64,000 bases of DNA from CAUZFZ01 sp963579025 (GTDB taxonomy: Bacteria > Planctomycetota > Planctomycetia > Planctomycetales > Planctomycetaceae), in NCBI GenBank assembly GCA_963579025.1, contig CAUZFZ010000016.1, positions 1-64,000 of the forward strand. The letters run 5' to 3'. Below, in pieces: positions 33,954 through 42,175 of the stretch. Made by a program: the position numbers and the translations under genes. The notes below the pieces were generated by a model that had not been told where the DNA came from, ran no database searches, and worked only from the letters and a program-made list of their open reading frames with translations. Position 1 is the stretch's first letter. Every line of letters starts with the position of its first letter.

Positions 33954-34586
33954 ATGTCCGAACTGACCGCCGCCGAGTCATTCGCCCGGCAATGCCAGGG
34001 TCTCGACTGCGGCGCGATCCTCGCCGATCCGCCGTGGCAGTTTTCCAACCGCACGGGAAAAATCGCCCCCGAACATCGACGCCTCAACCGCTATTCGACG
34101 CTGACACTGGACGAGATCAAGGCAATCCCTGTCCATCTTGCTGGCGCTGCAAGCAGTCATTTATATCTGTGGGTACCGAACGCACTGCTGGCGGAAGGTC
34201 TGGCCGTTATGGAAGCCTGGGGCTTCCAGTACAAAACCAACATCGTCTGGCACAAAGTCCGCAAGGACGGCGGGCCGGACGGTCGCGGTGTCGGTTTCTA
34301 CTTTCGCAACACAACGGAACTGGTGCTGTTCGGAGTCCGCGGCCGTCTCCGCACGCTGGCCCCTGGCCGGCGACAGGTCAACATTCTCAAGACACGCAAG
34401 CGCGAACACTCGCGCAAACCCGACGAACTTTACGACCTGATCGAAGCCTGCAGTCCGGGTCCGTACCTGGAACTCTTTGCGCGAGGAACTCACAGTGAGG
34501 CGTGGCATCCGTGGGGCAACCAGGCCGACGACTACGAGCCAGACTGGCCGACCTACTCAAATCACAGTCAGGCCAAGAAAGCCTGA
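33954..34586 (+). CDS. MT-A70-family adenine methyltransferase
   Basis: A 210-residue N6-adenine methyltransferase of the MT-A70 family. The catalytic DPPW motif is at residues 25-28 (ILADPPWQF). The conserved SAM-binding region (GPYLELFARG) comes after it, as expected for this permuted group, and a WHK/R segment (TNIVWHKVRKDGG) is present. It would methylate DNA or RNA. No restriction enzyme lies beside it, so it is an orphan methyltransferase or a prophage relic. Start ATG 33954 with GGAGA 4 nt upstream. Confidence 0.88.
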   Translation: MSELTAAESFARQCQGLDCGAILADPPWQFSNRTGKIAPEHRRLNRYSTLTLDEIKAIPVHLAGAASSHLYLWVPNALLAEGLAVMEAWGFQYKTNIVWHKVRKDGGPDGRGVGFYFRNTTELVLFGVRGRLRTLAPGRRQVNILKTRKREHSRKPDELYDLIEACSPGPYLELFARGTHSEAWHPWGNQADDYEPDWPTYSNHSQAKKA

Positions 34587-34628
34587 CTTCCCTATTCTTC
34601 ACACATCGCGTCCACTGGAGTACTCATC

Positions 34629-35084
34629 GTGTTTGGGCGTTTGCTGATTCTGTTCATCGTGGTCCCGCTGGTCGAACTGTGGCTGTTGCTGCGGATCGGC
34701 AGTCGTCTTGGACCAGGTCCGACGATCGCACTCGTCATCGTCACCGGAACTCTGGGAGCGGCACTGTCGCGGCGGCAAGGGGTGCAGACCTGGCATGCCA
34801 TTCAGAACGAGATGCGGCAGGGGCGTGCGCCGGGAGCCATGCTGGTTGACGCGCTGCTGATCTTCGTCGCCGGTCTGCTGCTGATTACGCCTGGCGTACT
34901 GACGGATGTTGTGGGATTTGCGTTCCTGCTGCCGCCGTGCCGCGCGGTGATTCGGAAACGGCTGCGCGAATCCATGCACGTTCAGGTCAGTGGGTTCACT
35001 CCGCCGGGAGCCGCGCCAGGCGCACCGCCTCAGCGCGACGATGTGATCGATGCGGAGTTCACACGCCGGACAGATGACGAGTAG
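34629..35084 (+). CDS. fxsA: FxsA-family membrane protein
   Basis: A 151-residue FxsA family protein. The family core FIVVPLVELWLLLRIGSRLG occurs at residues 9-28, then TIALVIVTGTLGAALSRRQG and LLITPGVLTDVVGFAFLLPP, giving four hydrophobic stretches. In E. coli FxsA relieves phage T7 exclusion by F plasmids; in other bacteria the role is unknown. The start is GTG 34629, 42 nt after the methyltransferase stop. Confidence 0.88.
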   Translation: MFGRLLILFIVVPLVELWLLLRIGSRLGPGPTIALVIVTGTLGAALSRRQGVQTWHAIQNEMRQGRAPGAMLVDALLIFVAGLLLITPGVLTDVVGFAFLLPPCRAVIRKRLRESMHVQVSGFTPPGAAPGAPPQRDDVIDAEFTRRTDDE

Positions 35085-35186
35085 CTGCGTGGGCGAAATT
35101 CGCGGAAACAGTTGACTCGGTGCGTCGATTTCGAGGAGGCTGGATGCCCCGCCTTCGCATCCCGCCTCCGTCGATTGGGACCAGTC

Positions 35187-37808
35187 ATGGCCCGCCTGCC
35201 GCTTTCATTGATGATTCTGTCGTTGTGTTACGGAACAGGTTCCGCTGACGACGCTTTGACATTCGAGCGGGATGTGCGGCCCATCCTGAAAGCTCATTGT
35301 TTTCAGTGTCATGGGGAGTCGGGCGAGCGAGAAGGTGAACTGGATCTGCGCCTGCGGCGTCTGATGGCAACCGGCGGAGAAAGTGGACCAGCGATCGTGC
35401 CTGGCAAGCCGGACAAGAGCCTGCTGGTCGAACGCATTCGAGACGGAGAAATGCCTCCGCTGGAGGATGCGTCAAAGCGCGTGCCTGCGGAGCAGCTCGA
35501 CATCATCGTCCGCTGGATCGCAGCCGGAGCCGTCACGGCCCGCGACGAACCGAAGCAGATTGACGACGGCGTTTTGATTACGGCTGAAGAGCGCGCCTGG
35601 TGGTCGTTTCAGCCCGTGCAGCGGCCGGCCATACCGGTTCCGCAGGCAAGTGGACTCATCAGGACGCCAGTGGATGCGTTTCTGCTGACGCGACTGGAAC
35701 GCGACGCATTGTCGTTCGCCGCGGATGCGGACCGCGTCACGCTCATTCGACGGGTTTACTTTGATCTCGTCGGCGTGCCACCCGATCCCGAGGACGTGCG
35801 GCGTTTCCTCGCGGATGATTCACCCGATGCCGTGTCGCGGCTGATCGATCGACTGCTCAATTCTCCGTGGTACGGAGATCGCTGGGGACGACACTGGCTG
35901 GACGTGGCCGGGTACGCGGACTCGGAAGGTTACACGAACGATGATGTCGAGCGGCCATGGGCATGGAAATACCGCGACTGGGTGATTCGCTCGCTCAACG
36001 CCGACAAGCCGTTCGACGAGTTCATTCGCGAGCAGCTTGCTGGTGACGAAATGGTCAAGCCGCCGTACCCGGAACTGTCTTCGGAAGACATCGCGCGGCT
36101 GACAGCCACCGGCTTCCTGCGCATGGCTCCGGACGGAACTGGCGGCGGAGCTAACAACGTCGAGCTGGCAAAGAACCAGGTCATGGCAGAGACGATCAAG
36201 GTTGTGTCGACGTCGATGCTCGGTCTGACAGTGGGCTGCGCCCAGTGTCATGATCATCGCTACGACCCGATTCCGCAGGCGGATTACTATCGCATGCGAG
36301 CAATCTTTGAGCCGACATACAACTGGAAGGCCTGGCGGACACCAAAGACGCGACGGGTGTCTCTGTACTCGGCCGCCGATAAGAAAAAGGCCGCAGAGAT
36401 TGAAGCCGCAGCAAAGAAGATCGACGCGGCACGAATAGAGAAACAGACGGCCTTCATCGAGAGGACGTTTGAAAAGGAGCTGGCGAAACTGCCCGCCGAG
36501 ATACGTGATGCCGCGCGGGCCGCGCGCGACACACCGGCAAAGGAACGATCGAAAGAGCAGGCCGCGCTCCTCAAGAAACACCCAAGCCTGAACGTCTCAG
36601 CCGGTTCACTGTATCTGTACGATCTCAAGGCTGCCGATGAGTTGAAGGCGATGACGGCGCGTGCCACGAAGCTCCGCGGCACAAAGCCGAAAGAAGAATT
36701 TGTGCGGGCCGTGACCGAGGTCCCCGGCCAGGTTCCCAACACGTTCCTGTTCATCCGCGGCGATCATGAACAGCCGAAACAGAAACTCGCGCCCGCCAGT
36801 CTGACTGTGCTGCACGCCGATCGCGAAGCCGCACAACTTCCAGCCAACGACGAAACCGTTCCGTCCACGGGGCGTCGGCTTGCCTGGGCACGGCGGTTGA
36901 CCGACGGAACACATCCGTTGCTGGCGCGTGTGCTCGTCAATCGAGTCTGGATGCACCACTTCGGCCGCGGTCTGGTGAATACTCCAAGCGACTTCGGCGT
37001 GCTCGGTGATCGACCCACACATCCGAAACTGCTGGACTGGCTGGCATCCGAATTCGTCGCCAGTGGATGGAGCCTGAAGCAACTGCACAAGCAGATCATG
37101 ACCTCAACCGCCTATCGCCAGACGGGATCAGTCGACAGCCAGGCGACCCGAACAATCGATCCCGACAACACACTCTACTGGCGATTCCCACTCCGGCGAC
37201 TGGATGCGGAAACCCTGCGAGATTCGGTCCTGGCTGTCGTCGGTAAACTCAGTGACAAGAGACACGGGGCGCCCATTCCGGTCATGGCAGATCGGGTGGG
37301 TCAATTCGTGATCGGCAAAGAGAATCTCAACGCCGGCCGACCGGGTGCTGTCATTCCGATGAAGGGGGAAGAGTTCCGCAAGTCGGCATTCATTCAATCC
37401 CGTCGCTCGCGCCCGTTGACGGTCCTCGACACGTTCGATCTTCCGCGCATGGAGCCGAATTGCAACAAGCGCAATGCATCGACCGTCGCCACACAATCAC
37501 TGCTGTTGATCAACAGCGAGTTCATCGTCGGGATGTCCAATTACTTCGCTGCACGGCTGAAAGAAGAAGCCAGTTCAGATGTCGAGGGACAGATTCAGCT
37601 CGCATGGCGACTGGCGTTCGCTCGGGCAGCGACTGCCGACGAAGTCAACGAGTCGCTCGGATATGTCACGACACAAACACAGCATTTTGAAAAGCACCCG
37701 GTACCGACTGCAGCGAAGAACAGCAAACCGCGAGATCCTGGTGACGTAGCGCTCGCCGGCTTCTGTCAGATGCTGCTGAGTTCCAACGAGTTTCTGTATA
37801 TCGATTGA
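35187..37808 (+). CDS. Cytochrome-type DUF1549/DUF1553 protein
   Basis: An 873-residue secreted planctomycete cytochrome-like protein. A signal peptide (1-20) is followed by a PSCyt1-type domain with CFQCHG (Cys38, Cys41, His42), then DUF1549 with GCAQCHDHRYDPIPQADYYR, a charged Lys/Glu/Ala-rich helical insert of about 200 residues (KKKAAEIEAAAKKID), and DUF1553 with RVLVNRVWMHHFGRGLVNTP. Two CxxCH motifs suggest up to two hemes. It is followed by its DUF1501 partner. Start ATG 35187; a longer TTG frame begins at 35112. Confidence 0.92.
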   Translation: MARLPLSLMILSLCYGTGSADDALTFERDVRPILKAHCFQCHGESGEREGELDLRLRRLMATGGESGPAIVPGKPDKSLLVERIRDGEMPPLEDASKRVPAEQLDIIVRWIAAGAVTARDEPKQIDDGVLITAEERAWWSFQPVQRPAIPVPQASGLIRTPVDAFLLTRLERDALSFAADADRVTLIRRVYFDLVGVPPDPEDVRRFLADDSPDAVSRLIDRLLNSPWYGDRWGRHWLDVAGYADSEGYTNDDVERPWAWKYRDWVIRSLNADKPFDEFIREQLAGDEMVKPPYPELSSEDIARLTATGFLRMAPDGTGGGANNVELAKNQVMAETIKVVSTSMLGLTVGCAQCHDHRYDPIPQADYYRMRAIFEPTYNWKAWRTPKTRRVSLYSAADKKKAAEIEAAAKKIDAARIEKQTAFIERTFEKELAKLPAEIRDAARAARDTPAKERSKEQAALLKKHPSLNVSAGSLYLYDLKAADELKAMTARATKLRGTKPKEEFVRAVTEVPGQVPNTFLFIRGDHEQPKQKLAPASLTVLHADREAAQLPANDETVPSTGRRLAWARRLTDGTHPLLARVLVNRVWMHHFGRGLVNTPSDFGVLGDRPTHPKLLDWLASEFVASGWSLKQLHKQIMTSTAYRQTGSVDSQATRTIDPDNTLYWRFPLRRLDAETLRDSVLAVVGKLSDKRHGAPIPVMADRVGQFVIGKENLNAGRPGAVIPMKGEEFRKSAFIQSRRSRPLTVLDTFDLPRMEPNCNKRNASTVATQSLLLINSEFIVGMSNYFAARLKEEASSDVEGQIQLAWRLAFARAATADEVNESLGYVTTQTQHFEKHPVPTAAKNSKPRDPGDVALAGFCQMLLSSNEFLYID

Positions 37809-37890
37809 ATCGCTGCACAAAGTCGTCCGGCCGTCCGTGTCGCCTGACGGTGAGACTGCAACGATCTGTGACTTCAAACCAGAGTATTCC

Positions 37891-39339
37891 ATGAACCAGC
37901 CAGCCTGTCTGACACGTCGACACTTTCTGGCGTCGAATTCGTTGAGCATCGGCAGCGTCGCCCTGGCGTGGATGCTGAATCAGGATGATGCGTTCGCTAA
38001 ACCGGCCAAGCCGGAACTTGAACCGCAATCGTTCGACCAGACGCCGAAACAGCCGCACTTTGAGCCACAGGCGAAAGCCATGGTGTCGCTGTGGATGCAG
38101 GGAGGACCATCGCATCACGACCTGTTCGATCCAAAACCAGAGATGGCCAAATGGGACGGCAAGTCGTTTCCCGGTGAGATCAAATACGACAACGCGGCAC
38201 AGTCCAGCTCGAAGGTGTTTGCTACTCCATGGAAGTTCAAACCGCGCGGCGAAAGTGGCATGGAACTGTCTGAGCTGATCCCGCACATCGCCGGAATTGC
38301 GGACGACATCTGCCTGGTTCGGTCGATGCACACGGGCGTCAACAATCACGGCCAGTCGATACGGGCGCTGACGCACGGTCGAAACCTGGGCGGCCGACCG
38401 GCGCTGGGAAGCTGGCTGACTTATGGACTTGGCAGTGAAACGCAGAACCTGCCGTCGTACATGGCTTTGATTGATCCCGGTCAACTGCCCGTGATGGGCG
38501 TCGAGAACTGGTCGAATGGATTTCTCCCGGCGGTCTACCAGGGGACGGTGATTCGTTCGCGGGAGCCGCGGATTCTCAACCTGCAGCCGCCGAAGTATCT
38601 GGCGGGTGAAGCGCAGCAGCGGTCGCTGGCGTTTCTTCGAAAACTCAATGAACGGCACATGGAACAACGGCCCGGACAGCTCGACCTGGATGCCCGCATC
38701 CGCAGTTACGAACTGGCTGCACGCATGCAGACGGCCGCGGCCGAGGCGATGGACCTCAGCAAAGAAACGAAAACGGTTCAGAAGATGTACGGCATGCTGG
38801 GTGGGGGAGCCACCGCGGAATACGGCAGTCGCTGCCTGATCGCTCGGCGGCTGATTGAACGTGGAGTGCGCTTCATTCAGGTCTTCACGCAGAACCAACT
38901 GTGGGACAGCCACGGCTCCATCATGAGCCGATTGCCGGCCGCCTGTAAGAAGGTCGATCAACCGTCGGCCGCGCTGGTTACGGACCTGAAAAAACTTGGC
39001 CTGCTGGAAACGACGATCGTCAACTGGGGCGGCGAGATGGGTCGACTGCCCGTCATTCAGAACGATGCCGGACGCGCGAAGATTGGCCGGGATCACAACA
39101 CGTATGGATTCAGCCACTGGATCGCCGGCGGCGGATTCAAGGCCGGGCATGTCCACGGCGCCACCGACGAATGGGGCCACAAGGCCGTCGAGGATGTCGT
39201 GAAGCACTACGACTATCACGCGACGGTGCTGCACCAGTTTGGACTCGATGCCGCACAACTTATCTACAAACGCGGCGGACGCGAACAGTCGTTGATTGAC
39301 GGTCAACCGGGCAAGGTCGTTGCTGACCTGCTGGCATGA
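37891..39339 (+). CDS. DUF1501 protein
   Basis: A 482-residue DUF1501 protein with a Tat-type N-terminus (TRRHFLASNSLSIGSVALAW). The family segments are VSLWMQGGPSHHDLFDPKP, LVRSMHTGVNNHGQSI and NWGGEMGRLPVIQNDAGRAK near the C-terminal third. It is 82 nt downstream of the cytochrome-type DUF1549/DUF1553 gene, the standard planctomycete pair. Start ATG 37891, so that the twin-arginine signal is N-terminal. Confidence 0.92.
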   Translation: MNQPACLTRRHFLASNSLSIGSVALAWMLNQDDAFAKPAKPELEPQSFDQTPKQPHFEPQAKAMVSLWMQGGPSHHDLFDPKPEMAKWDGKSFPGEIKYDNAAQSSSKVFATPWKFKPRGESGMELSELIPHIAGIADDICLVRSMHTGVNNHGQSIRALTHGRNLGGRPALGSWLTYGLGSETQNLPSYMALIDPGQLPVMGVENWSNGFLPAVYQGTVIRSREPRILNLQPPKYLAGEAQQRSLAFLRKLNERHMEQRPGQLDLDARIRSYELAARMQTAAAEAMDLSKETKTVQKMYGMLGGGATAEYGSRCLIARRLIERGVRFIQVFTQNQLWDSHGSIMSRLPAACKKVDQPSAALVTDLKKLGLLETTIVNWGGEMGRLPVIQNDAGRAKIGRDHNTYGFSHWIAGGGFKAGHVHGATDEWGHKAVEDVVKHYDYHATVLHQFGLDAAQLIYKRGGREQSLIDGQPGKVVADLLA

Positions 39340-39361
39340 CGAGTCGTTCGCAGTAACCGCC

Positions 39362-39459
39362 GTTCGTAGTAACCGCACTTGTGCGGTTCCGCGCGGTCAG
39401 TCAGCGAGCCGTCTTGAGGCAGCGTCGATAAAAACCGCATAAATGCGGTTACTACGAAC
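39362..39459. repeat. Inverted GTTCGTAGTAACCGC repeats
   Basis: GTTCGTAGTAACCGCACTTG... (39362-39388) and its inverse ...GCGGTTACTACGAAC (39433-39459) differ only in the hairpin loop (ACTTGT versus ATAAAT). Each is itself a small hairpin, and together they form a larger palindrome between convergent genes. Related to the copy at 11229-11255. Confidence 0.8.
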
Positions 39460-39465
39460 CAGCGC

Positions 39466-39906
39466 CTACATCCCGCGTGCCCGCATGAAGTACCGTTGCA
39501 CGACGCCGATGCAGGATTGACCGTCCGGTGACAACTTCGCGCAGGATGCTTCGGGCGAGTCTGCCTGCTGGCGGTGTGCTTTCAGACGCGTGACGCCACC
39601 TTCGGCAACATCAGCCTCAATGTCGTCGCACGTCAGTCCGAAACACGGACAGATCGCAGCCGATGGATCTTTGGGATAGACCGGCCTTTGCAGACAATCC
39701 GTCGAAACAGTGCGCTCCAGCTTGTCGAAGTAAGCCACCTCACACGTCGGCAGCGGGCAGAAATAAGCCGAGTCGCGGAATCTGGCGCTCTCCTCTTCGG
39801 CAAGGTGCGACCGAAGAGTGACCTGAAAAACTTGCCGCCCCACGGAGTCACAACTCGGACAGCGATCCCCGTGCTCCTCTGGCTCTTTAACGAATGCTTT
39901 GTTCAC
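39466..39906 (-). CDS. CopZ-N-like zinc/[2Fe-2S] protein
   Basis: A 146-residue cysteine-rich protein resembling the N-terminal domain of Archaeoglobus CopZ, which binds one zinc and one [2Fe-2S] cluster. Zinc-type cysteines are Cys16 and Cys19 (RCPSCDSVG), Cys50 and Cys55 (YFCPLPTCEVAYF). Cluster-type cysteines are Cys86/Cys88 (ICPCFGLTCDDIEADV), Cys122 and Cys132. The heavy-metal-associated domain that follows in true CopZ is missing. Redox delivery or iron-sulfur storage is possible. The gene just upstream on the same strand is the nucleotidyltransferase at 39915-40517. Confidence 0.7.
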   Translation of the reverse strand: MNKAFVKEPEEHGDRCPSCDSVGRQVFQVTLRSHLAEEESARFRDSAYFCPLPTCEVAYFDKLERTVSTDCLQRPVYPKDPSAAICPCFGLTCDDIEADVAEGGVTRLKAHRQQADSPEASCAKLSPDGQSCIGVVQRYFMRARGM

Positions 39907-39914
39907 GGTCTCTC

Positions 39915-40517
39915 TCAGGCGGTATAAAAGTCACGGACGAGCTGCTCGAATGCATCCATGCGGTCTTTGTCCAGGCCGGTTCGTGATGATTCACTTCGGA
40001 CCCAGTCGAGATCAAGCCGTCCGCCGTTGGCCAGCAACAGGCCACGGATGTCCTCCTGATCAATCGGACGGAAAGCAATCAGCTTCAGCAACAGCAGGCT
40101 TTCCGCGTCCGCGACCCGCACAACTTGAGCGTTGAGGGACTCAGGCCTGGCCCGCTTTAGGATTGCGTGAAACGCTGGAATCACTGCCTTAAGCAGGTCG
40201 ACCTGAACACCGCCTGGCCATTCGAACGCCAGCATTCCATCCTGATTCCATGTCCGGATTGCCTTGATGACATCGAGATTGCATCCGTGATCCCGCATGT
40301 CCTCAAGCAGAGCCGGGAGACGCAACTGCTCGACATGAATGAGAAAATCGACATCCTCGGTCGCACGAATATTCCCGCGGACAGCCACTCCGAGCCCACC
40401 GATCAGTGCGTAGCTGGCACTGCGCTGGTTGAGCACCTCAGCCAGTTGGCAGAGAGCCTCCATCAGATGCTGTGTCTGGAGAGTCTGCTCGTTCGGTGTG
40501 TCGCCTGATGAGTTCAC
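39915..40517 (-). CDS. Nucleotidyltransferase-fold protein
   Basis: A 200-residue protein of the MNT/AbiEii-like nucleotidyltransferase superfamily. The active-site pattern is ALIGGLGVAVRG followed by TEDVDFLI (GG at 40-41, Asp55 and Asp57). The start is set at GTG 40517 because a perfect AGGAGGTG (40523-40530) precedes it by 5 nt; longer frames begin at 40598. It overlaps the 3' end of the small upstream gene by 80 nt. Such proteins are often toxins or antitoxins, or resistance enzymes; the substrate is unknown. Confidence 0.75.
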   Translation of the reverse strand: MNSSGDTPNEQTLQTQHLMEALCQLAEVLNQRSASYALIGGLGVAVRGNIRATEDVDFLIHVEQLRLPALLEDMRDHGCNLDVIKAIRTWNQDGMLAFEWPGGVQVDLLKAVIPAFHAILKRARPESLNAQVVRVADAESLLLLKLIAFRPIDQEDIRGLLLANGGRLDLDWVRSESSRTGLDKDRMDAFEQLVRDFYTA

Positions 40518-40722
40518 GAAAGCACCTCCTGCCCTCGGCTTCGCGCATATCGCGCAGGGCATCCCTGCTTGTGGCCTGATCGTCTTTGCGCAGCTCACGA
40601 ATGGTTGCGAGCAACGCCTCCACCGCCTGGATGCGTTCGAGCATCGTGCGATGACGACCGGCTTCGATCATTCGCAACAATCGCTCACGCTCGCTGGGAA
40701 ACTTCACGGGCAGTTCAAACAT
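40438..40722 (-). CDS. Small helical hypothetical protein
   Basis: A 94-residue protein rich in Arg, Glu and Leu with a clear heptad-like pattern (RERLLRMIEAGRHRTMLERI, ALLATIRELRKD). No family recognised. Its 3' end overlaps the nucleotidyltransferase gene by 80 nt in another frame, an arrangement seen in toxin-antitoxin pairs and translationally coupled genes. The long overlap leaves some doubt whether the whole frame is used. Confidence 0.5.
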   Translation of the reverse strand: MFELPVKFPSERERLLRMIEAGRHRTMLERIQAVEALLATIRELRKDDQATSRDALRDMREAEGRRCFRELIRRHTERADSPDTASDGGSLPTG

Positions 40723-40759
40723 GATGACTACGGTGGGTCAGATTTCCGATTGAGTCAAC

Positions 40760-41863
40760 CTACCCGTATTGTCGTGCAAGATTACGGACGTCATCCAGGA
40801 CTTCATCGAGGTCCGGCACGTCGACTCCGGCCTGACGACCGGCTCGATCGCATTCGCCCAACAGGCAAAGTTCATCGTAATCCGGTGACTCTTTCAGTCG
40901 CCGATGAGCCCGATGCCCAATCGTGCGGTCCGCGATCCGGTGCGCTTCCATGTGGTGTTCGATGAGCCACGCCGTCCGATCGGTCATGTGGCCGTCGAGT
41001 GCTTCCAGACCGGCGGCGACATGGTCGCTTTTATCGATGCCCTTGCCGACATCGTGCAGCAGGGCCGCCAGTTGGAATTCCTCGTCGTAAGGCAATTCGT
41101 TACGGGCGAGTTCGTAAACCTGCAGCAGGTGGTACAGCACGTCGCCTTCCGGATGCCACTTCTTCGACTGCTCAAGTCCGTCCAGCGGAATCAACAGTGC
41201 CCGATAAATCTGAAACCGGTCCACGGAACTCTCCGCGGCGGCCAGCTCCGATTCGAGATCCGATTCCGGGTACTCGTCGGCCAGGAACAATTCGAATTCG
41301 GCGATGGTGGCCCGTTCCATGGCCTTGCCCGTGATTGAACTCTTGAAACCGTAACTCGATTTGTCCGGTGTATAGAGCGTCAGTTCAATCGGAAATCGGT
41401 CTCGGATGTGGACGTGAGTAAAGACGCGTTCCTCGCCGTGCTTGCGGACCCGCTTGAATTCGATGTCGTATTCCATGCCCTCGTCTTCGAGTGTGCCAGT
41501 CACGGCTTCGGTGCTGGATGTGAAGACGTGGATGTCGATGTCCGAGCCCTGACGAACGTGACCAGTCAGAACACTACCGATGATCTTCGGCCGGCAATGA
41601 CTCAGGAGTCGCATGATGCGGAGGGCTTCGATCCGCATTTCCTTGAGTTTGTCAAAGCGTTTGTGGCCTTCGTACAGCCACGCCATGCGCTGGATTTCGT
41701 CGCGGATTTCCGCGTTGCTGGGCAGGTCGGACGGTTTGACCCAGCCCTGGCAGATGCGCCGGCCGGCTTTCATCTTCGCTCGGTAGTACTCGGTTTCCCG
41801 CCGCTCGTACATCATCCGAGCAGCCTCGAAAATGATACTCCGCCTCAGTTTTTCATTGGGCAT
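40760..41863 (-). CDS. Nucleotidyltransferase-HD domain protein
   Basis: A 367-residue protein. The N-terminal helical region is followed by a nucleotidyltransferase domain (IIGSVLTGHVRQGSDIDIHV, Gly-Ser at 96-97, Asp108 and Asp110) and a C-terminal HD phosphohydrolase domain with WHPEGDVLYH and LLHDVGKGIDKSDH. The order resembles CCA-adding enzymes and bacterial poly(A) polymerases, but the nucleotidyltransferase half is more diverged. It may act on tRNA or small nucleotides. It is 37 nt upstream of the small helical gene on the same strand. Confidence 0.8.
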   Translation of the reverse strand: MPNEKLRRSIIFEAARMMYERRETEYYRAKMKAGRRICQGWVKPSDLPSNAEIRDEIQRMAWLYEGHKRFDKLKEMRIEALRIMRLLSHCRPKIIGSVLTGHVRQGSDIDIHVFTSSTEAVTGTLEDEGMEYDIEFKRVRKHGEERVFTHVHIRDRFPIELTLYTPDKSSYGFKSSITGKAMERATIAEFELFLADEYPESDLESELAAAESSVDRFQIYRALLIPLDGLEQSKKWHPEGDVLYHLLQVYELARNELPYDEEFQLAALLHDVGKGIDKSDHVAAGLEALDGHMTDRTAWLIEHHMEAHRIADRTIGHRAHRRLKESPDYDELCLLGECDRAGRQAGVDVPDLDEVLDDVRNLARQYG

Positions 41864-42175
41864 TCAACGAGTGCGCCGAAATCAGGCCCATCGAGCGGCG
41901 CCGGGCCAAATGAAGCGGGATTACTCATACGATGTCCCGCTGGTCGGACCATTCTGAACACGGTCGCGGTCGGCCGCAATGCATCATGCGAAGTGTCGTC
42001 CCCAGTCCTTCGGGCCGCCAATTCCATGTCATTCCGTGTCCGGAGTCTTTCTTATCGTCGGCGCATTGGCGACGCAACGACACGTGAACTTGAAATGGAG
42101 TCGCGGGCATGAGAGTGTGTTGACCTGATGCCCTGACCGGGCAGAGATTCCGCTCGCTGTGCGAAGGACTTCGGG

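Noticed and set aside
37666..39378. A 570-codon minus-strand open frame
   Set aside because: It mirrors the DUF1501 gene at 37891-39339; long shadow frames are expected at this GC content.
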